Assembly: GCF_006874625.1 (NCBI RefSeq)
Contig: NZ_CP030034.1
Span: forward strand, 3,596,001-3,660,000
Reading direction: 5' to 3'
Length of the DNA stretch: 64,000 nucleotides
From: Bdellovibrio sp. NC01
GTDB taxonomy: Bacteria > Bdellovibrionota > Bdellovibrionia > Bdellovibrionales > Bdellovibrionaceae
Shown: in pieces, positions 17,491-26,362 of the stretch
How positions within the stretch are numbered: the first letter of the stretch is position 1
Layout: each line of letters starts with the position of its first letter
Notes under the pieces: generated by a model
What the model was told of the DNA's origin: nothing
What the model saw: the letters and a program-made list of their open reading frames with translations, nothing else
Databases searched by the model: none
Translations under genes and position numbers: made by a program

Positions 17491-17524
17491 TTCTTTTTTC
17501 TACCGTTTGTTAGTTTAGATCTAT

Positions 17525-18454
17525 ATGAAAAAGTCTGTTCTGATCGGCTTAGTGCTTTTGGTTGTCACGAGTTTTGCTTCGTACAAAGCAGGACAACGTT
17601 CTGTGATTCACAATGATTCTTCTGAGTCGATCGAAACCCAGGTGAAAGAAGATTTGATCAATCTGACGAAGAAGGATTTTGAAGAATATCAGAATCTAAA
17701 AACCATGGAAGATCGCTACAAAAAAGCGGACGAGATTCTTGGCAAGATTGTGACTGTTTTCCTTGCGGATTTAAGCGTTAAACTTGCTTACAAGCCTTCC
17801 AATCCTGCGATGCTTGAAGGTGCTTGTGCGATTCCGGGTTTGAATACGACGCCAACACCTGTCGCCACGCCTGAACAAAGCCAAATGTCAGTGGCACAAG
17901 CAACAGCAACGCCCGTACCTGAAACAAAGCCTTCGACCCCTGCATGGATTCAGACTGAAAAGAAAATCGCAGTCATGACAAATGAGGACGAAGTTCTTGA
18001 ACAGCTTAGAAAAAATCCCATCGAAGATATCTTTGATACTTTAAAATCGACAACGGTAATGAATCGCAAAGAGGCCGTGGATATCGATGGACGCTTTGAA
18101 GGTGAAATCTCTTTCTTTGACAAAAAGAAACACAAAACAGATTGGATCGTTTATTGGGAAGTGAACCTTAATGGTGGCACTAGCAACAACAAACCAGCCA
18201 GTGGTCGCGCCCTTATCACTTTGACGAACAAATCCGATGGCAAAACTTTCAGCCGCTCGTCCGGCACAAACACTTTGAAGGATTTCGTGCGAGCTCCCGG
18301 CAGTAACGCATTTATCATTAATGTTTACGGTGATGATGGTTACATCCAGATTTATCCAGTGGGCGATAAAGATCACTGGGTCGGGAACTATTATGAGAAA
18401 GTGAAAATGGGTCAGTATAATTTTGCAGGCCAAGTACGCGTAAATCGTCTATAG
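17525..18454 (+). CDS. Exported or membrane-anchored protein of unknown function
   Basis: The 309-residue protein has one N-terminal hydrophobic segment (about 3-20) without a clear cleavage site, so it may be an inner-membrane anchor with a periplasmic body. A charged helical part (about 30-85) is followed by a Pro/Thr/Ala-rich linker (about 105-140) and a C-terminal beta-rich domain (about 185-309) with 'YWEVNLNGG' and 'DDGYIQIYPVGDKDHW'. I do not recognise a family. No ribosome binding site is obvious. It stands between two terminators' worth of spacing and is probably monocistronic. Confidence 0.75.
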   Translation: MKKSVLIGLVLLVVTSFASYKAGQRSVIHNDSSESIETQVKEDLINLTKKDFEEYQNLKTMEDRYKKADEILGKIVTVFLADLSVKLAYKPSNPAMLEGACAIPGLNTTPTPVATPEQSQMSVAQATATPVPETKPSTPAWIQTEKKIAVMTNEDEVLEQLRKNPIEDIFDTLKSTTVMNRKEAVDIDGRFEGEISFFDKKKHKTDWIVYWEVNLNGGTSNNKPASGRALITLTNKSDGKTFSRSSGTNTLKDFVRAPGSNAFIINVYGDDGYIQIYPVGDKDHWVGNYYEKVKMGQYNFAGQVRVNRL

Positions 18455-18588
18455 GCTGAATACACTTCAAACTGAGACCAGAATCTTCAAAGCTTGCATC
18501 AAGCTTCAATAATTGATCCCTAAGATGACTTTAACAAAGCGAGCAACTTCTCATCACAGAAGAGTCCGCTTTTTAAAGGAGTCTTAGT

Positions 18589-19365
18589 TTGAAACACAAA
18601 TCATCTCTACTTATTCTAGGTATCTCCTTAGTTCTGATGGACTGCACGGGCAAACGTGCAAGCACGGAAGCTTCAAGCTCTTCTGCAACGTCTTCAGCAA
18701 AAACAACTACCACATATAGCTCAGCAGAGAATCTGCAAATCGCGCAGTCCCTGGCAAATGTTGTTACTTCAGATCGCCAATCATTGATGGCAATTCAACA
18801 AGGCACCTGTGTTAACGTCGACTACAATTTAAAAACAGACATCCATGAAGATAAAATATTTCGTGTAGGCTGCACAAATATCGAAGGCACCATCGAAGTG
18901 ATTTCGGATAATGCAAATAATGAAAAAACTTACGAGATTACGACGGACTTAACTTATTCGGATGATGTGAACACATCGCGTGTAGATAGCAGCTTTTATT
19001 CAATAAAAATTTCTGCTGATCAAACAGAGTATATTAATAAAGATTTTTCTGAAGTCTTTAAAACCAACGGCAAATCATATGAACTAAGTGGCAGTTCGAA
19101 TTACGTCTTCACGCCTGATGAAGAGTCTGAAGATGCGTTAGCTGGTGACGTTTCCATTGAAAGCACAGTTTATTTTTCGAAAGACCAAGCGGATTTGAAA
19201 TACTTTGATGTTGCGACTTACAGTTTACATAAGTCAGCGTGCGGAATTGACCGTGGCATTTTAGCTTTGTCGAACGCAGACGTAAGCTATCAAATCGTTT
19301 ATTCAGGTTGTGGTAAATTTAAAGTAAAAGAAAATAACGTTTCAGCAACTGCGAGCTTTTACTAA
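18589..19365 (+). CDS. Exported Ser/Thr-rich protein of unknown function
   Basis: The 258-residue protein starts at TTG, with AAAGGAG eight bases upstream. The N-terminus looks like a signal peptide (KHKSSLLILGISLVLMDC); the Cys after 'LMD' would be an atypical lipobox because Asp precedes it, so lipid attachment is uncertain. A Ser/Thr/Ala-rich linker follows (about 25-45), then a beta-rich domain with several cysteines ('GTCVNVDYN', 'RVGCTNIEG', 'SACGIDRG', 'YSGCGKFKV'). No family is recognised. Confidence 0.75.
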   Translation: MKHKSSLLILGISLVLMDCTGKRASTEASSSSATSSAKTTTTYSSAENLQIAQSLANVVTSDRQSLMAIQQGTCVNVDYNLKTDIHEDKIFRVGCTNIEGTIEVISDNANNEKTYEITTDLTYSDDVNTSRVDSSFYSIKISADQTEYINKDFSEVFKTNGKSYELSGSSNYVFTPDEESEDALAGDVSIESTVYFSKDQADLKYFDVATYSLHKSACGIDRGILALSNADVSYQIVYSGCGKFKVKENNVSATASFY

Positions 19366-19392
19366 GTCAGCAAACGGCGAGCGCCGACGGCA

Positions 19393-20103
19393 CTACCATT
19401 CAATCGGCTCGCCGTCGCGGAAGAAGCCACCATTAGGACCGCCCTTTGGCAAAGTGGCCGCCCACAGAATGCCTTTAATCCCTTGATCGATGGTGCGATT
19501 GGCACCCTGCCCGCCCATATCGGTTTTTACCCAACCAGGACAAATCGAATTTACTAAAACATCCGCGCCACCCGCTTCAGCAGCGAATACACGAGTCACA
19601 ACATTCAATGCTGTTTTCGACATACGATAAGCGGCATAAGCACCATCCATTTCGCCCAACTGTCCCATGCCAGAGGAAACGTTCACGATACGACCGTAGC
19701 CTTCTTGCTTCATCAATGGGAATAATTTCTGCGTCAGTAAGAATGGACCAATGGTATTAGTCGCTAAAGTCTTTTGAATAGTCGAAGCTTTAGTTTTGAA
19801 AACAGATTTATCGCCGCCTTCTTCGTTGTCGATGAAGATGCCAGCGTTATTTACAAGCACGTCCACGAAACCATATTCACGACGAAAGGCCTCAACAAAG
19901 TCGTTGATGCTTTTTTCCTGCGCGACATCCAGTTTCATCGCAACAACATCAAGATCTTTCATCTTCAAGTTGTTAATAACCTTTTGTGCTTTTTCTGGAT
20001 TACGCATGGCCATGACAACTTTATAGCCTCGTTGCGCAAGCGCTTCACTCGTAGCTAGTCCTAATCCGCGGCTGGCTCCAGTAACGATGGCAAGTTTCTT
20101 CAT
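19393..20103 (-). CDS. Short-chain dehydrogenase/reductase
   Basis: The 236-residue protein is a classical SDR: cofactor motif TGASRGLG at residues 8-15, NNAG around residue 88, a Ser in 'NVSSGMGQLG' and the catalytic YRMSK near residue 160. After the active site comes 'SICPGWVKTDMGG'. It resembles carbonyl-reductase-like SDRs that use NADPH, but the substrate cannot be read from sequence. An AGGAG site precedes the ATG. It is in line with two further minus-strand genes coding for exported proteins. Confidence 0.9.
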   Translation of the reverse strand: MKKLAIVTGASRGLGLATSEALAQRGYKVVMAMRNPEKAQKVINNLKMKDLDVVAMKLDVAQEKSINDFVEAFRREYGFVDVLVNNAGIFIDNEEGGDKSVFKTKASTIQKTLATNTIGPFLLTQKLFPLMKQEGYGRIVNVSSGMGQLGEMDGAYAAYRMSKTALNVVTRVFAAEAGGADVLVNSICPGWVKTDMGGQGANRTIDQGIKGILWAATLPKGGPNGGFFRDGEPIEW

Positions 20104-20120
20104 GGCCGATACTCCTGAAA

Positions 20121-20699
20121 TTATTTTTTAACTGAAGATGGAATTGGGAGTGGTTGACCACCAACTGGAACAAGCACTGCCGTCGTCCAATTACGTTGGT
20201 CGATCACGCATTCAGAAGAGACGACTCTCCATCTTTCAATTGGGAAGTAGTAACCCGTTTCAACCCAACCCCAACCAGTCCAATCAACTTGGCGACCGTA
20301 GTAGTAACCGCCACGACCTTGATTGTAGCGCACAGAGCGAGTTTCGCGGTGATAAGTCAAAAGTGGGTGATGAATTTTCAAAGTGCCATCGGCTTCTTTT
20401 AATAAGAAAGCTTTTTCATCGAACACGCAATTGTAGTATCCATCAAGGCTTCTTACACGCCCAGTGACTTTTTGACCAACGGCTACGTTTCCGTTTTGCG
20501 GCAAGATAAATTCAAAAAACCAATTCACTGCTTGGCCCGTTGAATAGTAACTGACGGTATTTAACGTCAAAGAACGATCGAACTGAGTCACACGAACCTC
20601 TTTAGTTCCATCGATATTTCTATACAAACCTTCAAGTGGACCTGCGAATGCTGGCAAAGCCAATGCTGTCGCTACTACTGACAAGAAAATCTTTTTCAT
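20121..20699 (-). CDS. Exported protein of unknown function
   Basis: The 192-residue protein has a signal peptide (MKKIFLSVVATALALPAFA) and a mature part rich in Tyr, Trp and Arg, with a 'YNQGRGGYYYGRQVDWTGWG' segment. Two cysteines (one in 'YYNCVFDEK', one in 'SSECVIDQR') may form a disulfide. A GGGGGAA site precedes the ATG. It is predicted periplasmic or surface-exposed. I do not recognise a family. Confidence 0.75.
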   Translation of the reverse strand: MKKIFLSVVATALALPAFAGPLEGLYRNIDGTKEVRVTQFDRSLTLNTVSYYSTGQAVNWFFEFILPQNGNVAVGQKVTGRVRSLDGYYNCVFDEKAFLLKEADGTLKIHHPLLTYHRETRSVRYNQGRGGYYYGRQVDWTGWGWVETGYYFPIERWRVVSSECVIDQRNWTTAVLVPVGGQPLPIPSSVKK

Positions 20700-20719
20700 A
20701 ATTCCCCCAAGAAAAAGAA

Positions 20720-21442
20720 CTAGTTCTTATTAAAAATAATCGTAAAGTCTTTCGGGCCCGTTTGATCCATCAAGCCCGAATATTTATTGGCCTCAAACTT
20801 CTCTTTATAAGTTTTGCGTGCCATTTGACGAATCATACAACCATAGGCGCTTGTGCCTGAAGGATCAACCTCTCCGCTGTCGATGCACTTCGGCTCAAAT
20901 ACATTTTCTTGATCGCGCGTTAGTGGAAATTTGCCAACTGATAAGCTTGTAATGTCGAGTTTGAATTCTTCCTTCAAACGCGTTACTGGATTGCCTTTCA
21001 CAAGCTGCGTTGAGTAAATGTTTGGACCGATGATCGCAACACGCAGATTCTGTGCGCGCGCATTTTGAATGCCCTCTACCAAGCGTGGCAGATCTTCTTT
21101 TAAATCCAAGTGCATGCTGTTATTGAAAATCTCAACGTACGGCAACTGCGCTTCAACGACGATAACGTCATACTTGGAACCTGGAGCTTGATTTGCTTCA
21201 AGAAAACCTCTCCACAACTCCAGATCTTCAATCTTATTCGGAGTCACACCCAAGAATACTACGGGTGCCTTTTGAATTTCATAAGACAGCTTTTCTGCGA
21301 TCTCTTTACCCAAATCTTCCGGAACTGCAACTTGAGTAAATTTGATCTTTGGAAGCGTGTCAGGTTGCACGGAAATTTGCGTGGAAAAATAGATACCTAG
21401 AGCGATAACAGCGATGGCGCCTAACCAATAAAGATACTTCAT
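20720..21442 (-). CDS. Membrane-anchored protein of unknown function
   Basis: The 240-residue protein has an N-terminal membrane segment (about 4-20) and a soluble, presumably periplasmic body with alternating helices and strands ('VAIIGPNIYSTQLVKG', 'YDVIVVEAQLPYVEIF'), suggesting an alpha/beta fold. Two cysteines occur near the C-terminus ('EPKCIDSG', 'YGCMIRQM'). No ribosome binding site is obvious. It lies 20 bases upstream of the preceding exported-protein gene on the same strand. No family is recognised. Confidence 0.7.
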   Translation of the reverse strand: MKYLYWLGAIAVIALGIYFSTQISVQPDTLPKIKFTQVAVPEDLGKEIAEKLSYEIQKAPVVFLGVTPNKIEDLELWRGFLEANQAPGSKYDVIVVEAQLPYVEIFNNSMHLDLKEDLPRLVEGIQNARAQNLRVAIIGPNIYSTQLVKGNPVTRLKEEFKLDITSLSVGKFPLTRDQENVFEPKCIDSGEVDPSGTSAYGCMIRQMARKTYKEKFEANKYSGLMDQTGPKDFTIIFNKN

Positions 21443-21563
21443 AGGACTATCGACCTATCACCCCTGACCCATCATGGCAAGACTCATTGTATTCTGTTAG
21501 AATTGTGCTAAGTTCCGATCATTACAGAGGACTTGATCTTTAACCAGACAGGTACCGAAAAAT

Positions 21564-22292
21564 ATGAAGGCGACGAATACACTATCTTCCATAAGCTATC
21601 TGATCATTGGTTCTGGCCGCGTCGCCCGACACCTTGGCCACTATTTTCATTTATTAAACATCAGTCATCAAACATGGGACCGCGCCCAAGATCCGCATTT
21701 GCTACGCACAAAGATCGCGAATGCCACACATGTTCTGCTTGCGATTAGCGACGACTCTTTAGCAGCGTTTTATCGTCAGAACTTAGCAGGTCATGAAAAA
21801 ACCGTTGTGCATTTTTCTGGTGCGCTTAATTTCGATGACATGATCGCGGCTCACCCACTTATGACCTTTGGGCCAGAGCTTTACGAATTAGATTTTTATA
21901 AACAGATCCACTTCACGATGACCGGTGCATCTTTAAGCGAAGCCTTGCCGGGTCTTCCAAATCCTTCAAGCCTTCTTCCGGCAGAACAAAAAGCTTTGTA
22001 TCACGCCTTCTGTGTGATCGGCGGAAACTTTTCAACTTTGCTGATTGCCAAGATGTTGTCAGGCTTTGCTGATATGAAAATTCCCTCTGAAGCAGCAAGG
22101 GTTTATATTGAGAAGGTCGTGGAAAACACTTTTGCAAATCCAGAAAAAGCCTTAACCGGCCCACTGATTCGCAAAGACGCAAAAACAGTGCAAAAAAATT
22201 TAACGGCTTTGGGCAATGATCCCGCGGCGGATATCTACAAAGCTTTCTTGAAGAACTACTGGCCCGAATACAAAGAAAGTGAGGGCTTATGA
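21564..22292 (+). CDS. Rossmann/DUF2520 protein, candidate ketopantoate reductase
   Basis: The 242-residue protein has an N-terminal NAD(P)-binding Rossmann fold (GSGRVARHLGH, about residues 17-27) and 'HVLLAISDDSL', then 'VHFSGAL' and an all-helical C-terminal half, the layout of Rossmann/DUF2520 proteins. It is the first gene of the pantothenate/CoA operon; its TGA overlaps the panB ATG (ATGA). The operon holds panB, panC, panD and the next steps but no standard panE, so this gene sits where the ketopantoate-to-pantoate reductase is needed. DUF2520 proteins are related in fold to PanE-type dehydrogenases, so that role is a reasonable inference, not shown by sequence. The start has only a weak ribosome binding site. 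Confidence 0.8.
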   Translation: MKATNTLSSISYLIIGSGRVARHLGHYFHLLNISHQTWDRAQDPHLLRTKIANATHVLLAISDDSLAAFYRQNLAGHEKTVVHFSGALNFDDMIAAHPLMTFGPELYELDFYKQIHFTMTGASLSEALPGLPNPSSLLPAEQKALYHAFCVIGGNFSTLLIAKMLSGFADMKIPSEAARVYIEKVVENTFANPEKALTGPLIRKDAKTVQKNLTALGNDPAADIYKAFLKNYWPEYKESEGL

Positions 22293-23083
22293 AAAGCATC
22301 CTCGATTTCCACGAAAAGAAAATCAAAAAAGAAAAATTCACTATGTGCACGTGCTATGACTACTCGTTCGCGCGTATTCTAGCGGAAAGCGATGTTGATT
22401 GCCTTCTAGTTGGCGATTCTTTGTCGAATACAATGCTGGGTCACTCGACAACTTTAAATGCCACGAATGAAATCATGGCTTTGTATGCAGGTTCAGTGGT
22501 TCGCGGTGCTGGCGATAAAAAATTCGTTGTCGCTGATATGCCATTTATGAGCTACCGCAAAGGTCTTACTGCCAGCATGACTTCGGCAGAGATCATCATG
22601 CGGTCGGGCGCTCACGCCGTGAAACTTGAAGGTGGCGAAGGCAACTATAAAATCGTTCGCCACATGGTCGGTTCTGGCGTTCCGGTCATGGGGCACTTGG
22701 GCTTAACTCCACAATCCGTCAATCAATTGGGTGGCTTCAAAGTGCAAGGTCGCGATCAAAAAGCTCAAGCGAAAATCAAAGAAGAAGCTTTGCGCCTGCA
22801 AGATGCAGGTTCATTCTGTATCGTGCTTGAATGTGTGCCTTCTGCTTTGGCTGAAGAAATCACAAACTCTTTGGACATTCCGACAATTGGTATCGGTGCG
22901 GGCTCTGCGACGGATGGCCAAGTTTTGGTCTTACAAGATTTGCTTGGCATGAATCCAGGTTTCAAACCGAAATTCGTTAAAAATTTCTATGACGGCTTCG
23001 GCAATTTAAAAGCGGCATTCAACAGCTATCACCAAGAAGTGACATCTGGAAAATTCCCAAGCGAGAAAGAGAGCTACTCATGA
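22289..23083 (+). CDS. panB: 3-methyl-2-oxobutanoate hydroxymethyltransferase
   Basis: The 264-residue protein is PanB: 'MCTCYDYSFARILAESDVD', 'LLVGDSLSNTMLGHSTT', 'VVADMPFMSY', 'AVKLEGGEGNYKIV' and 'PVMGHLGLTPQSVNQLGGF' are all family signatures. It transfers a hydroxymethyl group from methylene-THF to ketoisovalerate, giving ketopantoate, in the cytoplasm. The ATG overlaps the previous stop, and its own stop overlaps the panC ATG, so translation is coupled through the operon. Confidence 0.97.
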   Translation: MKSILDFHEKKIKKEKFTMCTCYDYSFARILAESDVDCLLVGDSLSNTMLGHSTTLNATNEIMALYAGSVVRGAGDKKFVVADMPFMSYRKGLTASMTSAEIIMRSGAHAVKLEGGEGNYKIVRHMVGSGVPVMGHLGLTPQSVNQLGGFKVQGRDQKAQAKIKEEALRLQDAGSFCIVLECVPSALAEEITNSLDIPTIGIGAGSATDGQVLVLQDLLGMNPGFKPKFVKNFYDGFGNLKAAFNSYHQEVTSGKFPSEKESYS

Positions 23084-23835
23084 CAGTAGTTTTGCGCTCG
23101 CCACAAGAATTTAAACAGTGGCGCAAAAAACAAAGCGGCAGCGTTGGTTTCGTACCAACAATGGGTGCTTTGCATTCGGGACACGAGCAGTTGCTTAAAA
23201 CTGCACGTGCCGAAAATAATATCGTTGTCTTGTCTATTTTTGTAAATCCAACTCAGTTCAACGATCCGAAGGATTTTGAAAAGTATCCGATCACGTGGGA
23301 CGCTGATTTGAAAATGGCGCAAAATAATAAAGTCGATGCGATTTTTTATCCGCACGCGCCTGACATGTACCCTGATAATTATCGCTACAAAGTGACAGAG
23401 AATGAATATTCAAAAACTTTGGACGGAGCTCATCGTCCAGGTCACTTTGATGGTGTGCTATCAGTTGTGATGAAACTGTTTAACGTGGTTTCTCCAACGA
23501 AAGCCTATTTTGGCGAAAAAGATTTCCAACAGATGCGTTTAATCCAAGGCATGGTTGAAAGTTTCTTTATGAATCTTGAAATCGTACCGGTTGCGACAGT
23601 TCGTGAAAGCGACGGTCTTGCGAAGAGTTCACGCAATGTGCGTTTGACTCAAGAACAACGTGCATTGGCTCCGGCCATTTACAAAGCGATTACCACAAGT
23701 AAAACGGCGGACGAAGCGGCCCAAGCTTTATCTGCACAAGGTTTTAAAGTGGATTATGTGACTGACATCGACAATCGCCGTTACGTAGCCGCCTTTCTTG
23801 GGGAAGTGAGATTGATTGACAATGTCCAAATCTAA
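23080..23835 (+). CDS. panC: Pantothenate synthetase
   Basis: The 251-residue protein has the ATP-binding signatures of the family: 'PTMGALHSGHEQLL' (HIGH-like), 'VVLSIFVNPTQFNDPKDFEKYP' in outline, and 'AKSSRNVRL' (KMSKS-like). It joins pantoate and beta-alanine with ATP. It overlaps panB by four bases and the downstream coaBC by 14 to 20 bases depending on the coaBC start. The C-terminal domain is shorter than in E. coli PanC (about 283 residues). Confidence 0.97.
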   Translation: MTVVLRSPQEFKQWRKKQSGSVGFVPTMGALHSGHEQLLKTARAENNIVVLSIFVNPTQFNDPKDFEKYPITWDADLKMAQNNKVDAIFYPHAPDMYPDNYRYKVTENEYSKTLDGAHRPGHFDGVLSVVMKLFNVVSPTKAYFGEKDFQQMRLIQGMVESFFMNLEIVPVATVRESDGLAKSSRNVRLTQEQRALAPAIYKAITTSKTADEAAQALSAQGFKVDYVTDIDNRRYVAAFLGEVRLIDNVQI

Positions 23836-25108
23836 AATCCTTTTTATGATGACAGGCTCGATCGCCTGTTACAAAGCCTGCCATGTGATTTCGCGCTTGG
23901 TGCAAGCCGGTTGTGAAGTGCAAGTTGTCGCAACTCCCTCGGCATTGAAGTTTGTGGGAACTGCAACATTGGAAGGCCTTTCTGGAAAGCCGGTAGTCAG
24001 CGATATGTATGCGACTGGCAATGTGATGGATCATATTCATCTTATGCGTTGGGCAGATTTAATTCTGGTGGCTCCGGCGACAGCGAATTTCATCAATAAA
24101 GCGGCACAAGGTATTGGCGATGATTTGCTTTCGACTTTATTCTTAGCTCACGACTTTAAGAAACCATTCATGTTAGCTCCGGCCATGAACACAAGCATGT
24201 ACTTGCATCCCGTGACTCAGAAGTCAGTAGCAGCGTTAAAGGACATGGGTCTTGAGATTCTTGATTCCGCCTCAGGAATTCTTGCCTGCGGCGAAGAAGG
24301 TTACGGCAAACTGCTTGAACCTGATTTGATTATCAAGATTGTTCTAGAAAAATTGAAAATGACTTCTGCGCAGATTGCGACGACAGAAGCTAGCGAAACG
24401 TCAGTCGCGCCAAAATCATCTTCACTTTCAAAAGTAAAAGTTTTGATTACCGCGGGTGGCACACAAGAACCGATCGATACGGTTCGTTCGATTTCAAATT
24501 TAAGTTCGGGTCGTACTGGCATTGCGTTGGCTGAATATCTTACACAAATGGGCTTCGATGTGACTCTGTTACAAGCTCATTCTTCTCCTAAGACGGATCT
24601 TGTAGCCAAGAAAGATGTGTTCGTCACTTTCAACAGCCTTGATCAAAAGATGAAACACTATCTTTCCACGGAAGATTTCACTCATGTTATTCATGCTGCG
24701 GCGGTCAGCGACTATTCGGTCGCTGACATCGAAGTGAACGGCGAAAAGCACAAGCCTTTGGAAGTTAAAAAAGTTTCCTCGGATGCGGATGAAGTGACAA
24801 TTCATATGAAACGCAATCACAAGATTGTAGATCGCCTGAAAGACTATTCGCGCAATAAAAACATCAAGGTCGTGGCATTTAAATTAACAAGCCATGCAAC
24901 CGAAGAACAGCGCAAAGCTGCGGTGAATAAGCTTTTCACAAATTCACACGCTGATTTTGTTGTTCATAACGATTTGACTGAAATCGATATTGTTAATAGA
25001 ACCCACAAGTTCACACTCTACAACCACGAAGGATTTGTGGTTTGTGAAAATTTAGATCGCCTGACGAGTGAATTGATTCGCGTCATGGTGCCAAAGGATA
25101 TTTTATGA
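23822..25108 (+). CDS. coaBC: Bifunctional phosphopantothenoylcysteine decarboxylase/synthetase
   Basis: The product has 428 residues from the ATG at 23822; a TTG two codons earlier (23816) is also possible. The N-terminal flavoprotein half (CoaC) has 'GSIACYK', the catalytic His in '[13 protein letters not shown]', 'APAMNTSMY' and '[15 protein letters not shown]'. The C-terminal half (CoaB) has '[16 protein letters not shown]' and 'NLSSGRTG'. It joins cysteine to phosphopantothenate with CTP and then decarboxylates it. The gene overlaps panC, and its stop overlaps the coaX ATG. Confidence 0.95.
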   Translation: MSKSKILFMMTGSIACYKACHVISRLVQAGCEVQVVATPSALKFVGTATLEGLSGKPVVSDMYATGNVMDHIHLMRWADLILVAPATANFINKAAQGIGDDLLSTLFLAHDFKKPFMLAPAMNTSMYLHPVTQKSVAALKDMGLEILDSASGILACGEEGYGKLLEPDLIIKIVLEKLKMTSAQIATTEASETSVAPKSSSLSKVKVLITAGGTQEPIDTVRSISNLSSGRTGIALAEYLTQMGFDVTLLQAHSSPKTDLVAKKDVFVTFNSLDQKMKHYLSTEDFTHVIHAAAVSDYSVADIEVNGEKHKPLEVKKVSSDADEVTIHMKRNHKIVDRLKDYSRNKNIKVVAFKLTSHATEEQRKAAVNKLFTNSHADFVVHNDLTEIDIVNRTHKFTLYNHEGFVVCENLDRLTSELIRVMVPKDIL

Positions 25109-25875
25109 TTCTGTGCTTAGACGTCGGCAACACGCAAATTTACGGCGGCCTTTTTGATAAAGATAAAATGGTCTTGTCATTCCGTAAGAACTCGAAAAGC
25201 GGTGCTTCTTCTGACGAAACGGGTATTTTCTTAAGAACCGCTATCCGCGAAAACGGCTACGATCCTTCTAAAATCACAAAAATTGCGATCTGTAGTGTTG
25301 TGCCTGAAGTGATTTATTCCCTTCGTGGTGCGTGCATGAAGTATTTCAATATTAATCCATTCATTTTACAGGCCGGCGTGAAAACAGGCTTAAAAGTGAA
25401 GTACCGCAATCCTTTGGAAGTTGGTGCGGATCGTATTGCGAATTCTATTGCGGCGACTCACCTTTATCCGAATCAAAATGTGATCATCGTCGATCTGGGC
25501 ACAGCAACAACGTTCTGCGCGGTAACGAAAGAAAAAGACTATCTTGGTGGTTCTATCGTGGCGGGACTTCGCCTGTGTATGGAAGCGCTAGAGAGCAAAA
25601 CGGCAAAACTGCCTTCGGTTGAGATCATCTCGATGCACGAAGCTTTGGGTCGCTCGACGATCGAAAGCATCCAGTCTGGCTTGTATTACGGCCATTTAGG
25701 CACAATGAAAGAGATCATCGAGCGCGTAACGAAAGAATGTTTCCACAATGAAAAGCCTTTCGTCATCGGCACTGGTGGCTTCTCGTCATTATTTGAAAAA
25801 GAAAAAGTTTTTGATGCGATTGTTCCTGACCTTGTTTTAAAAGGCATGTTGATCGCTCTTCAGTATAATGCTTAA
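25105..25875 (+). CDS. coaX: Type III pantothenate kinase
   Basis: The 256-residue protein is CoaX: '[14 protein letters not shown]' (phosphate 1 motif), '[12 protein letters not shown]', '[15 protein letters not shown]' and '[10 protein letters not shown]' are family signatures. It phosphorylates pantothenate, the first committed step to CoA; the type III enzyme needs a monovalent cation and is not inhibited by CoA. Start and coaBC stop overlap (ATGA). The presence of CoaX suggests that no CoaA is needed. Confidence 0.96.
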   Translation: MILCLDVGNTQIYGGLFDKDKMVLSFRKNSKSGASSDETGIFLRTAIRENGYDPSKITKIAICSVVPEVIYSLRGACMKYFNINPFILQAGVKTGLKVKYRNPLEVGADRIANSIAATHLYPNQNVIIVDLGTATTFCAVTKEKDYLGGSIVAGLRLCMEALESKTAKLPSVEIISMHEALGRSTIESIQSGLYYGHLGTMKEIIERVTKECFHNEKPFVIGTGGFSSLFEKEKVFDAIVPDLVLKGMLIALQYNA

Positions 25876-25887
25876 AGGAATACGCAA

Positions 25888-26262
25888 ATGAATGTTTCAA
25901 TGCTTAGAACAAAAATCCACCGTGCAACAGTTTCAGGCGCTGACCTTAATTATGAAGGATCTATCAGCATCTGCCCTGACTTGATCAAAGCTTCAGGCTT
26001 ATTGATCAACGAACGCGTTGATATTTACAACTGCAACAACGGCGCACGTTTTTCAACATACGTAATCAAAGGCAATAAAGGCGAAATCTGCCTAAACGGC
26101 GCAGCGGCCCGTCACGTGCAAAAAGGTGACTTAGTTATCATTTGCTCTTATTGCGGTATGAGCTTCGAAGAAGCGCAAAAACATAAACCAACAGTCGTCT
26201 TCGTCGATGAAAAAAATCGTGTTAAAGAAAAGCGCGCTGAAAGCAGAAAGAACAATAAATAG
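25888..26262 (+). CDS. panD: Aspartate 1-decarboxylase
   Basis: The 124-residue proenzyme has the self-cleavage site Gly-Ser in 'NYEGSISICPDL', where Ser becomes the pyruvoyl cofactor, plus 'NERVDIYNCNNGARFSTYV' in outline and 'LNGAAARHVQKGD'. It makes beta-alanine for panC. It is the last gene of the pantothenate/CoA operon, with AAGGAA as the ribosome binding site and a strong terminator behind it. Confidence 0.96.
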   Translation: MNVSMLRTKIHRATVSGADLNYEGSISICPDLIKASGLLINERVDIYNCNNGARFSTYVIKGNKGEICLNGAAARHVQKGDLVIICSYCGMSFEEAQKHKPTVVFVDEKNRVKEKRAESRKNNK

Positions 26263-26280
26263 TTCTGCGAAACGCAAAAT

Positions 26281-26312
26281 AAAAAAGGGAAGCTTCACCG
26301 CTTCCCTTTTTT
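26281..26312. terminator. Bidirectional terminator after panD
   Basis: AAAAAAGGGAAGC and GCTTCCCTTTTTT form a perfect 13-bp stem with a 6-base loop. The A- and T-runs let it work for panD on the plus strand and for the caspase-like gene on the minus strand. Confidence 0.92.
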
Positions 26313-26362
26313 TATCATCAAACCAAAAGATCGAGTCGTGCCAGCCCATCATTTGCTAGCGA

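Noticed and set aside
18589-18654. Lipobox in the TTG-started exported protein
   Set aside because: Asp precedes the Cys (LMDC), which breaks the usual lipobox rule, so I call it exported but not lipoprotein.
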